Assembly: GCF_900141895.1 (NCBI RefSeq)
Contig: NZ_FQYT01000018.1
Coordinates: forward strand, 1-63,251
Source: Parasporobacterium paucivorans DSM 15970
GTDB taxonomy: Bacteria; Bacillota; Clostridia; Lachnospirales; Lachnospiraceae
Length of the DNA: 63,251 nucleotides
Reading direction: 5' to 3'
A program made the translations under genes and the position numbers. This document shows, in pieces, positions 8,621 through 16,841 of this stretch. Within the stretch, counting starts at the first letter, position 1. Every line of letters starts with the position of its first letter. The notes beneath the pieces are model-generated. The model did no database searches and was not told the origin of the DNA. It worked only from the letters and a program-made list of their open reading frames with translations.

Positions 8621-10213
8621 ATGAATATAGAGAGATTCAGGACTTGGAGTGAAATGGGAAATAACTATAAGCTACTAACGGATAATTATTTTGAAAATAT
8701 TTTGGTTGTTTTTAAGAGCCTGCTTATTGGATTGGCTGCGGGAGGGGTTGTCGTTCTCTATAGGATTACACTGACGTATGCGGAACAATTTGCTTTTGGA
8801 ATGTATGGTTTTTTGAAAGAAAATCTTGAATTTATACCTCTTGTGCTTTTGCTGCTTTGTATGGCAGCCTGTTTTCTGGGATTTCTGGTCTCGAAAGACG
8901 GGATGATTTCAGGAAGTGGAATTCCCCAGTTAGAAGGAATGCTGAGAGGGTATTTCGGAAAAAGAAAAAGCTGGCTGCATACATTGTGCAGCAAGTTTTT
9001 GGGAGGGACCATAGCGATAGGAGGAGGTCTTTCACTTGGGAGAGAGGGCCCATCCATTCAGCTTGGAGCATGTGTGGCTGAGGGGTTGGGGAAAAAAATA
9101 GGAAAAGGACGTTTAGAAAAGAAAATACTTATGGCAAGTGGGGCGAGCGCAGGGTTAGCAGCAGCGTTTAATGCACCGATGGCAGGCGTAATATTTGCAC
9201 TGGAAGAGATTTTCAAGTACTTTTCACCAGTAATCTTATTGTCAATGATGTCAGCAGCAGTCGCTGCGGATTTTGTATCAAAACAAGTATTTGGACTAGC
9301 GCCTATTTTCAATTTTGAGATTACACAAGGAATGCCCCTGAATAGTTACTGGATCCTGGTAATATTGGGGATTTTACTCGGGGGAATGGGCGCATTTTAC
9401 AACTATGTACTATTAAAAACGAAGATGTTATATGGAAAAATGAAAAGTCTTAATACCACAATCAAGATAATGATTCCTTTTGTAATGGCTGGGATTTTAG
9501 GGATAATATTCCCTGTTGTTTTAGGTGGTGGACATAGGATAATTGAAGAGCTGACCCTAGAGAATGGAATAGGTTTTTTGGTTATTGTGTTTATAATAAA
9601 ATTCATTTTTTCTATGGTGAGTTTCGGATCAGGTGCGCCAGGAGGAATATTTTTCCCTCTGATTATACTGGGTGCCGCAATTGGAGCTATTTTTGCAAAA
9701 ATTGCAATCGAGTATCTGGGGTTTGACCAGGAGTTATTTAATAATTTTATTATTTTTGCAATGGCAGGTTATTTTACTGCAATCGTCAGGGCTCCGATAA
9801 CGGGAATCGTCCTAATAATGGAAATGACTGGCTCGTTTACCCATATATTGCCATTGACAGTAGTTGCAGTGACAGCATATATTGTGGCGGATTTATTAAA
9901 GAGCCCACCTGTTTACGAAGCACTTTTGGCGGACTTGATTTGTAAGGAAAACTCAGAAGAAAAAGAAGAAAGTCACAAAAAAATCGTGGTAGAGCTCATA
10001 GTCAGACACGGATCAGAATTCGAGAATCTGCAGGTGAAAGACATAAATTGGCCAGGGAAATCATTGCTTGTAGGAGTGAAACAAGGAGATAGGGTGATTA
10101 TTCCAAAAGGTGATACGGAAATCAAAGTGGGAGATTATCTTACGGTTCTTACGGACATAAACAGTGAGTGCAGAATAAAGGAAATCCTCAACGAAATGAA
10201 TGAGCCACTGTAG
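8621..10213 (+). CDS. ClC-type chloride channel/antiporter with C-terminal TrkA-C domain
   Basis: About 530 residues with 10 or more membrane segments. ClC selectivity motifs are present: GSGIPQLEG (about 104-112), GREGPSIQ with the gating glutamate (about 143-150), and GAPGGIFFP. The C-terminal 75 residues (VVELIVRHGSEFENLQVKDI to VGDYLTVLTD) form a TrkA-C ligand-binding module. Base composition is more AT-rich than the neighbours, possibly a sign of later acquisition. Start ATG 8621 lacks a clear ribosome site; ATG 8654 follows GGAGTG and is an alternative. It ends in TAG. Confidence 0.87.
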   Translation: MNIERFRTWSEMGNNYKLLTDNYFENILVVFKSLLIGLAAGGVVVLYRITLTYAEQFAFGMYGFLKENLEFIPLVLLLLCMAACFLGFLVSKDGMISGSGIPQLEGMLRGYFGKRKSWLHTLCSKFLGGTIAIGGGLSLGREGPSIQLGACVAEGLGKKIGKGRLEKKILMASGASAGLAAAFNAPMAGVIFALEEIFKYFSPVILLSMMSAAVAADFVSKQVFGLAPIFNFEITQGMPLNSYWILVILGILLGGMGAFYNYVLLKTKMLYGKMKSLNTTIKIMIPFVMAGILGIIFPVVLGGGHRIIEELTLENGIGFLVIVFIIKFIFSMVSFGSGAPGGIFFPLIILGAAIGAIFAKIAIEYLGFDQELFNNFIIFAMAGYFTAIVRAPITGIVLIMEMTGSFTHILPLTVVAVTAYIVADLLKSPPVYEALLADLICKENSEEKEESHKKIVVELIVRHGSEFENLQVKDINWPGKSLLVGVKQGDRVIIPKGDTEIKVGDYLTVLTDINSECRIKEILNEMNEPL

Positions 10214-10266
10214 AAAAATAATAGAAGTCAGAGATTAAACAAAACACTTAGGGAGAAGATGATACG

Positions 10267-11025
10267 ATGATGGAAATAGTATATGAGACAAGACCGGATA
10301 TGGCTTTGGGGACAACCCGGCTGATAAAAGAAAAAGCAGGGGATAAAAGCCTGTACAGGATAGTCTATGTGAGGGATGGCATGGAGTCTGCTTCCAGCCA
10401 GGAGTTCTGGACAAAAGATGCCCAGGTGGGCAGACTGCCGTATACGGATTGGGAAAACGTCAATCTTTTAAGTGCCCAGGCCGGCGTTTCCTGTATGATA
10501 GAGGATATACTTGACAGCAAACGGCTGTGCACATATGCGAGGTTCCTGGCCGGCGGCATGCCCTTCGGCGGCAGGGATACAGCCGGCTGCGGGGAGAATG
10601 TCCTGAAGATACTGGAAAATCTGGATGAAAGCCTGCAGCATAAGATTGTGAGTTATCTGGCTGAAAGTTCGGCTGACGGGGGAGACTGCAAAGAAGCGTA
10701 TTATGCTGCCTTGGTTTCCAGCTGCGGACCTCTGGTCAACTATATAAGCTTTGCGGAATTTACTGCAGCTTTAGAAATCCTTGGTGTAACTTTTACCAGC
10801 AAAGAACTGGATATGCTGAAAAGAATATTTCTTATTGAAATGCTGGATTTATTTTCGTATTGCTACGACTATGTATATTTCAAGGCGGACGGAGATATAC
10901 CGGTGAAGATCATCTACTGTGTGTTCGGGCTTATGCTGGGATATCCGGTTGAATACATTGCTGGAATTTTACATTCAGATGAAAAAGAAATCGAAAATCA
11001 GATAGCGTGCCAGAAAATATTTTGA
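10267..11025 (+). CDS. unrecognised protein, 252 residues
   Basis: I do not recognise this gene. The protein is acidic and soluble-looking, with no signal peptide or membrane helix. A beta-rich N-terminus (residues 1-75, YRIVYVRDGMESASSQEFW) is followed by a mostly helical remainder. The last 25 residues (YPVEYIAGILHSDEKEIENQ) read like a sigma-factor region 4 or HTH turn, so a DNA-binding or regulatory role is possible. Start ATG 10267 has GGGAGA upstream. It follows ClC by 53 bases and is followed by a tRNA on the other strand. Confidence 0.6.
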   Translation: MMEIVYETRPDMALGTTRLIKEKAGDKSLYRIVYVRDGMESASSQEFWTKDAQVGRLPYTDWENVNLLSAQAGVSCMIEDILDSKRLCTYARFLAGGMPFGGRDTAGCGENVLKILENLDESLQHKIVSYLAESSADGGDCKEAYYAALVSSCGPLVNYISFAEFTAALEILGVTFTSKELDMLKRIFLIEMLDLFSYCYDYVYFKADGDIPVKIIYCVFGLMLGYPVEYIAGILHSDEKEIENQIACQKIF

Positions 11026-11063
11026 TTCGAGTATCAGAATTTTGGAATTTTGGCATAAAAAAA

Positions 11064-11136
11064 TGGAGATAAGGGGATTCGAACCCCTGACCTCCTGACT
11101 GCCAGTCAGGCGCGCTCCCAGCTGCGCTATACCCCC
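11064..11136 (-). tRNA. tRNA-Ala (GGC)
   Basis: On the minus strand the cloverleaf starts GGGGGTA (11136-11130). The D arm is GCGCAGCTGGGAGCGC, and the anticodon arm CCTGA-CTGGCAG-TCAGG puts anticodon GGC at 11103-11101. The T arm GGGGTTCGAATCCCC ends in TATCTCC plus discriminator A at 11064. CCA is not encoded. The gene lies tail-to-tail with the preceding CDS. Confidence 0.95.
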
Positions 11137-11641
11137 ATAAATATTACTTATATAACATAACATATCCGGAGGTATAAATCCATATCAAATTCACTTTTTA
11201 CAAAGGTTTTTCGGAGTATAAAAATATTATGAAAAATATAAAAAATCTTCAGGAAAAATCTTTACATGTACTAAAAAAAGTGCTATCCTTTACTTACAAG
11301 GTAGAAGTAATTGAATATCCCGATTGGTTTCAGTTTTCATCTAAAAAATGGAGATTCGGATTCAGTTAACAGTATTCAGAATTATGTTTTTGGTTGCAGT
11401 ATGGTTAGAACTTAGATGTCAAATGTCTACTTGGCAGATGAGTAAAGGATGTAATGCAGCAAGTTTTGAAGAAAGGGAATGTTCAAAGAAAATACTTTGT
11501 AAAATACATTAGCCATAGAAAGGATTACAATGACTAATGAAGCAATGTCTTAGGGGGCGGCCGTCAGTAAAATCGATGGATTGCCCCTTGAGACTTTTTT
11601 CGATTAATAACAGCAGCAATTGAAGGTGAATCATAATTGAC
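11137..11641. other. gene-poor stretch, possible small RNA unit
   Basis: No convincing gene is visible in these 500 bases. A 46-codon frame from 11230 has no ribosome site. A promoter-like pair TTTACA (11262-11267), 17 bases, TATCCT (11285-11290) faces right. A terminator-like hairpin ends the stretch at 11548-11600, where TCTTAGGGGGC pairs with GCCCCTTGAGA, followed by six T. A transcript of about 300 bases with no product could lie between them. I could not match it to 6S RNA, tmRNA, SRP RNA or RNase P. Confidence 0.35.
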
Positions 11642-11691
11642 TTGACGTATAACATAGTAAGTAATATAGTGAAAATGCTGAATTATAATTC
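11642..11691 (+). promoter_or_regulatory. promoter with palindromic operator, acyl-CoA synthetase 1
   Basis: TTGACG (11642-11647), 17 bases, TATAGT (11665-11670), then 9 bases to the perfect palindrome GAATTATAATTC (11680-11691). The palindrome falls at about +4 to +15 of the expected transcript. The same arrangement precedes the next synthetase gene. Confidence 0.8.
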
Positions 11692-11812
11692 GAAAATGAT
11701 TAATGACCATGTATGGTCCTTCCGTGACAGGAGCTGGACGTACGCCACCCAGAATGTGGGAGACCCGTCTGGCATAAACTCGTTAAAAGCGGGGTCAAAA
11801 TAGGAGTTAACA
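11692..11812 (+). other. 121-base leader of acyl-CoA synthetase 1, possibly structured
   Basis: Short pairings are visible: GACCA/TGGTC near 11707-11720 and CCCA/TGGG near 11750. The segment between 11720 and 11790 is GC-richer than its surroundings. I could not assign a riboswitch class. The second synthetase gene has no comparable leader. Confidence 0.3.
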
Positions 11813-13459
11813 ATGGCAATTGAAATTTACAAAAAGTATATGGAAGAAAAAATGGGAGCGGATGGCAATGTTGAATCCTGCAAATTAAGTATTCCCGATA
11901 AGTTTAATTTTAGCTATGATGTAGTGGATAAAATAGCAGAGATGGAACCTCAGCGCAGGGCGATGGTCTGGTGCAATGAGCAGGGAGAAAGACGAGAATT
12001 CACTTTTTGTGACATTAAGGAACAGAGCGACCGTGCGGCTTCTTATTTCAGATCACTGGGTATCGGCAAAGGCGACTGTGTTATGATGGCCGTCAAACGT
12101 CATTATCAATTCTGGTTTGCAATACTGGGTCTGCATAAGATTGGCGCAATCGGAGTTCCTGTGACATATATGCTCAAACTCGAGGAATATATCTACCGTT
12201 TCGAGAAGCTGGATATCAAGGCAGTTATCTGCACGCCGGACAATGACGTGGCTTCCCGTGTCGATGAAGCAGAGCAGATGTCTGGAAAGAAATTCATGAA
12301 AATCATCCTTCGTGAGAACAGGCCGGGATGGCATCAATTCGATGAAGGACTGGAGAAGGCGGAGAAATTCGTCCCTCTGACCTTCGAGGAAAGACCGGAG
12401 AGCGGCGACACAATGCTCCTGTATTTTACCTCGGGAACGGAAGGTATGCCTAAGCTTGTGGGACACAACTTTGGATATCCCGTTGGACATATTCCGACTG
12501 CAAAGTACTGGCACAATGTTGATCCGGATGGACTGCATTTTACCGTGGCGGATACGGGATGGGCAAAATCTGTGTGGGGAAAACTGTATGGACAATGGCT
12601 GATGGGTGCTGCAATCTATGTGCTTGATTACGATTCTTTTACGGCTCATGCGCTGCTTACAAAAATGGAAGAAGATAAGATTACCACGCTTTGCGCACCT
12701 TCAGCCTTTTACCGCGTAATGGTGCTGGAGGACTTCAGCAAATATAACCTGAGCACTGTAAAGCACTACACGGTAGCTGGTGAGGCCCTAAATCCCGACG
12801 TGATTGAGAAGTTTTCGCGGATGACAGGGAAACAGATCTATGAAGGATACGGACAGACCGAATCCACTCTGATGATTGGTGTCATGCACTGGATGGACGT
12901 AAAGGCTGGAGCAATGGGCAAGCCTAGTCTGCAGTACAATATGGAGCTTCTGGATGAAGATGGTCAGATCGTTCCAACAGGTGATGTTGGTGAAATCTGC
13001 GTAAAAGCGGAGCCCGGAGAAATCCCGGGAATGTTCCTGGGATACCAGGGTGAGGATGAACTGAACCGGAGCAAGTGGCATGACGGAATTTATCATACTG
13101 GAGATCTTGCATGGCGCGATGAGAATGGCTACTACTGGTTCGTGGGCAGAAACGATGATGTGTTCAAAAGTTCCGGCTACCGAATCAGCCCGTTTGAAAT
13201 AGAGAGCCTGATAGTGAAATTCCCGAATGTCCTGGAATGTGCGGTTATCGGCGTCCCTGAAAAGCTCAGGGGCAACGCAATCAAGGCGATTATCGTGCTC
13301 ACGAATGGAACAGAACCAACACAGAATCTGAAAATTGAAATCAGGGAATTCCTGAAGGAACATACTGCTCCCTATAAGGTTCCCCGCATAATTGAATTTG
13401 TTGATGAACTGCCAAAAACCACCAGTGGAAAAATCAGACGTAATATATGGCGTAAATAG
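11813..13459 (+). CDS. acyl-CoA synthetase (AMP-forming), medium-chain type
   Basis: A 548-residue ANL-superfamily ligase. It activates a carboxylic acid with ATP to an acyl-adenylate and then loads it on CoA. Motifs in order: LLYFTSGTEGMPK (about 203-215, P-loop), a GYGQTEST block (about 345), YHTGDLAWRDENGYYW (about 425) and VGRNDDVFKSSGYRI (hinge, about 443). PKTTSGKIRR near the C-terminus carries the catalytic lysine. The layout resembles medium-chain or benzoate-type synthetases, but the acid is unknown. It shares promoter and operator with the HTH-fused synthetase that follows. It ends in TAG and is followed by a terminator, so it is its own transcript. Confidence 0.88.
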   Translation: MAIEIYKKYMEEKMGADGNVESCKLSIPDKFNFSYDVVDKIAEMEPQRRAMVWCNEQGERREFTFCDIKEQSDRAASYFRSLGIGKGDCVMMAVKRHYQFWFAILGLHKIGAIGVPVTYMLKLEEYIYRFEKLDIKAVICTPDNDVASRVDEAEQMSGKKFMKIILRENRPGWHQFDEGLEKAEKFVPLTFEERPESGDTMLLYFTSGTEGMPKLVGHNFGYPVGHIPTAKYWHNVDPDGLHFTVADTGWAKSVWGKLYGQWLMGAAIYVLDYDSFTAHALLTKMEEDKITTLCAPSAFYRVMVLEDFSKYNLSTVKHYTVAGEALNPDVIEKFSRMTGKQIYEGYGQTESTLMIGVMHWMDVKAGAMGKPSLQYNMELLDEDGQIVPTGDVGEICVKAEPGEIPGMFLGYQGEDELNRSKWHDGIYHTGDLAWRDENGYYWFVGRNDDVFKSSGYRISPFEIESLIVKFPNVLECAVIGVPEKLRGNAIKAIIVLTNGTEPTQNLKIEIREFLKEHTAPYKVPRIIEFVDELPKTTSGKIRRNIWRK

Positions 13460-13477
13460 AATATTTGAATCGGCAGG

Positions 13478-13513
13478 ATGCCGGCACTGGAATTGAGGTG
13501 CCGGCATTTTTTT
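13478..13513 (+). terminator. terminator after acyl-CoA synthetase 1
   Basis: ATGCCGGCAC (13478-13487) pairs perfectly with GTGCCGGCAT (13498-13507), followed by seven T. Confidence 0.9.
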
Positions 13514-13552
13514 GGTATTCCAACGAGGGCAAAAAAGTGAAATATAATTGCC

Positions 13553-13603
13553 TTGACGAATAACAAATTGAAATATATAGTAAAACCAACTGAATTATAA
13601 TTC
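13553..13603 (+). promoter_or_regulatory. promoter with palindromic operator, HTH-acyl-CoA synthetase
   Basis: TTGACG (13553-13558), 17 bases, TATAGT (13576-13581), 10 bases, then the perfect palindrome GAATTATAATTC (13592-13603). The bases before the -35 box also match the first promoter (AATTG, A or C, CTTGACG). The matched architecture implies one common regulator. Confidence 0.8.
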
Positions 13604-13620
13604 GATTATGGGGGGCATAT

Positions 13621-15510
13621 ATGAGCAATTTATCCGCAACTTCGGCAATCATCTTTGGTGACAGCCTGAAAAAACGTCTGGAAGAAAAGCAGATGAGCAT
13701 GACGAATCTTGCAAATCAGACAGGTATAACCTATAACATGATTAAAAAATATTGTGCCGGCCAGGCAGAACCCACGGTATCCTATGCATCGGAAATCGCG
13801 AAAGCACTTGGCACAACGGTAGATTATCTGATTGGAGGAAGTGATCCAGGGGAAAAGGACATGTTCCGAAAGGTATTCGAGGAGAATTTCTCTTATATTG
13901 CCGGCTTCATGCGTGTTGTTCGTCGCTATGGAAATAATACGGCTATGTATGATCCAGTCCAGAATAAAAGCTGGACCTATTACGAATTGAATGCGGAAGC
14001 GAATCGTCTGGCCAACGCCCTTCTGAAAAGCGGTGTTAAAAAAGGAGATGTGGTCCTCTATCAGCTTTTCAATAGCGCGGAGTTTGTATTTTCTTACCTT
14101 TCTCCACAAAAAATTGGTGCCGTGACAAGCCCGGCTAATTATAATTTCTCTGCCGGTGAAACAGCGATATGTTTCGAATCAAGTCGTCCGAAAGTATATA
14201 TTTACGATGTGGAAATCAAGGATCTGGCTGTAAAAGCAATCGAAATTTCAAAACATAAACCGGATATTATCATTATGACGGGAGATGGAGAGCTGCCGGC
14301 AGGACATCTCAGATACAATGAATATGTGGAAGGATGCATGGAAAGTGAACCGGATACGGAATTTGTGCCTCACATTTACGGTGAAGTAATGCGATTGTAT
14401 ACTTCCGGCACTACCGGACGTCCGAAAGGAGTACCGCTGAACAACGCCAATGAGGTGCTTACCTGCCATGACATTGCAATGCATTTCCCTTTGAACGCAA
14501 CAGATGTGACCATGAACATGACCCCTTGGTTCCATCGCGGAGGAATCCACTCCGGCGGACCTGCGCCGACTTTTTTCTGTGGCGGAAAGGTCATTATTCT
14601 GCGGGCATTCCTTCCGCAATTATGTCTTAAATATACAGAAGAATACGGTATTACTTTCCTGATTGGCGTACCTGCTGTCATCAAGATGCTTGTCCGAAGC
14701 CAGGAACGCTTCGGAGCCGACCTGTCTTCTCTTCGTGGAATCGTGACGATGGGAGCTCCATTTGAGAGGGCTGACTGCATCAAGGTCCAGAATGTACTGA
14801 CACCAAATGTTTTCAACGGATATGGTACAACGGAATCTTTCTGGAATACGTTCCTTCGTCCTTATGATCTTCCGGAAATGTCAGGAAGTGCAGGACGAGC
14901 CTGCACTGATGATGAAGTCCGCGTTGTGAAGATTTACGAGGGACGAAAAGCGGAGCCGGATGACCTTGCTTTGCTGGACGGTACAGAGGTTGGTGAAGTC
15001 ATAATACGCACACCCAAGTCTTCCTACCGTTACTACCAGAATTCTGAAGAAGAAGCCAAAAAATTCTACAAGGGCTGGATTTACACCGGTGACCTCGGTA
15101 CCTGGGATGCCCAGCAGTATATTACAATCGCAGGAAGAAAAGATGATATGCTGATCTCCGGCGGCGAAAACATTTACCCTCCGGTCATCGAGGAAGTGCT
15201 GAATGCGCATCCGAAAGTCCATCTCTCTGCAGTAACGGGAGTTCCTGATTCTGCACGTGGAGAGGCAGTCGTTGCCTACATTATTTCTGATGACGAAACC
15301 CTGACAGTTGAAGAGCTTGCCGATTTTTGTCTTGATTCAAATATGCTTTCTGCATATAAACGCCCACGCTATTACAGGTTCGTAAAGGAACTGCCGATGA
15401 CAGCCACAGGAAAACTGCAGCATTATCTTGTAAAAGAGATGGCGGCTAACGACCAGGAAATGGGAATGCTGAAACTTGCTGTGCCAACAATAGGAAAATC
15501 TGACGTTTAA
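13621..15510 (+). CDS. XRE-type HTH domain fused to an AMP-forming acyl-CoA synthetase
   Basis: A 629-residue fusion. Residues 13-72 form a Cro/C1-type helix-turn-helix (SLKKRLEEKQMSMTNLANQT, then a KYCAGQAEPTVSYASEIAKA helix and GTTVDYLIGG). From about residue 85 a full ANL ligase follows: WTYYELNAEANRLANAL, MRLYTSGTTGRPKGVP (about 258), GYGTTES (about 401), YTGDLGTW (about 484), the AGRKDDMLISGGENIYP hinge, and MTATGKLQ with the C-terminal lysine. Synthetases alone are 500-560 residues, which fits the added 80. ATG 13621 follows GGGGGGC and begins the HTH part, so the fusion is not a start-site error. The natural reading is a ligand-sensing autoregulator that binds the palindrome just upstream. 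Confidence 0.9.
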   Translation: MSNLSATSAIIFGDSLKKRLEEKQMSMTNLANQTGITYNMIKKYCAGQAEPTVSYASEIAKALGTTVDYLIGGSDPGEKDMFRKVFEENFSYIAGFMRVVRRYGNNTAMYDPVQNKSWTYYELNAEANRLANALLKSGVKKGDVVLYQLFNSAEFVFSYLSPQKIGAVTSPANYNFSAGETAICFESSRPKVYIYDVEIKDLAVKAIEISKHKPDIIIMTGDGELPAGHLRYNEYVEGCMESEPDTEFVPHIYGEVMRLYTSGTTGRPKGVPLNNANEVLTCHDIAMHFPLNATDVTMNMTPWFHRGGIHSGGPAPTFFCGGKVIILRAFLPQLCLKYTEEYGITFLIGVPAVIKMLVRSQERFGADLSSLRGIVTMGAPFERADCIKVQNVLTPNVFNGYGTTESFWNTFLRPYDLPEMSGSAGRACTDDEVRVVKIYEGRKAEPDDLALLDGTEVGEVIIRTPKSSYRYYQNSEEEAKKFYKGWIYTGDLGTWDAQQYITIAGRKDDMLISGGENIYPPVIEEVLNAHPKVHLSAVTGVPDSARGEAVVAYIISDDETLTVEELADFCLDSNMLSAYKRPRYYRFVKELPMTATGKLQHYLVKEMAANDQEMGMLKLAVPTIGKSDV

Positions 15511-15521
15511 AGTATATACTC

Positions 15522-15556
15522 AGGAAAAGGAGCTTCCAAAAGGCTCCTTTTTCCTG
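15522..15556 (+). terminator. terminator after the HTH-synthetase gene
   Basis: AGGAAAAGGAGC (15522-15533) pairs with GCTCCTTTTTCCT (15543-15555). Confidence 0.75.
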
Positions 15557-15583
15557 TTAGGGTGAGCTTGGAAGGAGAAAGTT

Positions 15584-16414
15584 ATGTTTACGATAGGCTG
15601 TCATTTATCGACAACGAAAGGATATGCAGCAATGGGAAGGCAGGCGCTGGCGATTGGGGCCAATACTTTCCAGTTCTTCTCGCGCAATCCAAGGGGCGGA
15701 AAAGCGAAGGCAATGGATGAAAAGGATGTAAAGCAATTCCTTGAGCTGGCAGGAGCAAATGGAATAGAAATTATTCTTGCCCATGCGCCGTATACCCTGA
15801 ATGCCTGTTCCGCAGATGGGGGAATAAGAGAATTCGCCATCAGCACCATGGAAGATGATCTGCGGCGGATGGAATACACCCCAGGCAATTTCTATAATTT
15901 TCATCCTGGAAGCCATGTGGGGCAGGGGGTAGAAGCAGGCGTTGATTATATAGCGGCCATGCTGAATCAATTATTGAAGCCGGAGCAGACAACTGTGGTT
16001 TTGCTGGAAACCATGGCTGGAAAGGGAAGCGAAATAGGCAGGACTTTTGATGAATTGAAGCTGATACTGGATAAGGTTGAGCTGAAAGATAAAATGGGTA
16101 TCTGCATGGATACCTGCCATGTTTATGATGCCGGATATGATATTGTGAATGATCTGGACGGGGTACTGGAGGAATTTGACCGTATTATAGGACTTGACAA
16201 GCTGAAAGCTATTCATATAAATGATTCCAAAAATCCTTTTGAAAGCCATAAGGACAGACATGAAAAGATAGGTGATGGAACCATAGGGATTGCCGCTATG
16301 GAAAGAATCATCAATCATTCTGCGCTAAGACAACTGCCGTTTTTCCTGGAAACGCCAAATGAGATAGAAGGATATGAGAAAGAAATCAGGATATTGAAAG
16401 AACTAAGGAAATAA
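15584..16414 (+). CDS. nfo: endonuclease IV (apurinic/apyrimidinic)
   Basis: A 276-residue TIM-barrel nuclease that cuts DNA 5' to abasic sites in base excision repair. Zinc-ligand and signature segments are present: FFSRNPRGG (about 31-39), [10 protein letters not shown] with a metal histidine (about 65-74), [11 protein letters not shown] (about 105-115), [20 protein letters not shown] (about 178-189), [17 protein letters not shown] (about 211-227) and FFLETPNE near the end. Length matches the family. Start ATG 15584 follows GGAAGGAG. It is separated from the trp operon by the palindromic hairpin. Confidence 0.95.
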   Translation: MFTIGCHLSTTKGYAAMGRQALAIGANTFQFFSRNPRGGKAKAMDEKDVKQFLELAGANGIEIILAHAPYTLNACSADGGIREFAISTMEDDLRRMEYTPGNFYNFHPGSHVGQGVEAGVDYIAAMLNQLLKPEQTTVVLLETMAGKGSEIGRTFDELKLILDKVELKDKMGICMDTCHVYDAGYDIVNDLDGVLEEFDRIIGLDKLKAIHINDSKNPFESHKDRHEKIGDGTIGIAAMERIINHSALRQLPFFLETPNEIEGYEKEIRILKELRK

Positions 16415-16431
16415 GAGATGAAAAGGAAGAG

Positions 16432-16473
16432 GGGGGGTCTGACCCCACACTGGCGTGCGGGGTCAGACCCCCC
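16432..16473. repeat. paired GGGGTC(T/A)GACCCC palindromes forming a long hairpin
   Basis: GGGGTCTGACCCC at 16434-16446 and GGGGTCAGACCCC at 16459-16471. Each is a near-palindrome, and together they form one larger hairpin around a 12-base centre. It lies between nfo and the trp promoter and may terminate transcription in both directions. Six more copies occur in the window. Confidence 0.85.
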
Positions 16474-16488
16474 TGCTTTTAAAACATC

Positions 16489-16517
16489 TTGACAGGATAG
16501 ATACAAGAGTGTATCAT
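16489..16517 (+). promoter_or_regulatory. trp operon promoter
   Basis: TTGACA (16489-16494), 17 bases, TATCAT (16512-16517), placed just before the T-box leader. Confidence 0.8.
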
Positions 16518-16523
16518 TAGGAA

Positions 16524-16808
16524 AAATATATATCGTTAAACCGATGATTGAGAAGAGTAGCTAAGTTCAATCGAAATACAGAGAGTTGCAGGTGATGAGA
16601 TTGCAGCAGACAGAAACTTAGTGAATGGACTCATAAGGTTGGGAAGAAAGGCTTCTGCTGAGTAATGCCCGACGGGATTTCCGCCCGTTACCAAGGGAAT
16701 ATGTATGACAGTACATAATAGAGTGGATGCATTGCATCAATTTAGGTGGTACCGCGAGCTTAGTATAACTACAGCCCGTCCTTAAGAAATTAAGGACGGG
16801 CTTTTTTT
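16524..16808 (+). promoter_or_regulatory. T-box leader controlling the trp operon
   Basis: The conserved T-box AGGTGGTACCGCG is at 16744-16756. It is followed by a strong terminator, AGCCCGTCCTTAA (16773-16785) pairing with TTAAGGACGGGCT (16790-16802) and then a T run. A probable specifier codon TGG (Trp) lies at 16626-16628 in the stem I specifier region. Uncharged tRNA-Trp would bind and favour the antiterminator, switching the operon on when tryptophan is scarce. The operon content agrees with a Trp specifier. Confidence 0.9.
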
Positions 16809-16841
16809 ATTGTATTTTTGCAGACTGAAGGAGGAATACAA

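Noticed and set aside
10975-11163. Minus-strand frame of 62 codons
   Set aside because: Its protein is the familiar mistranslation of a tRNA gene (GGIAQLGARLTGSQEVRGSNP); the true feature is tRNA-Ala.
11297-11600. tmRNA, 6S RNA, SRP RNA or RNase P RNA in the gene-free stretch
   Set aside because: No tRNA-like ends, no tag frame and none of the conserved cores could be found.
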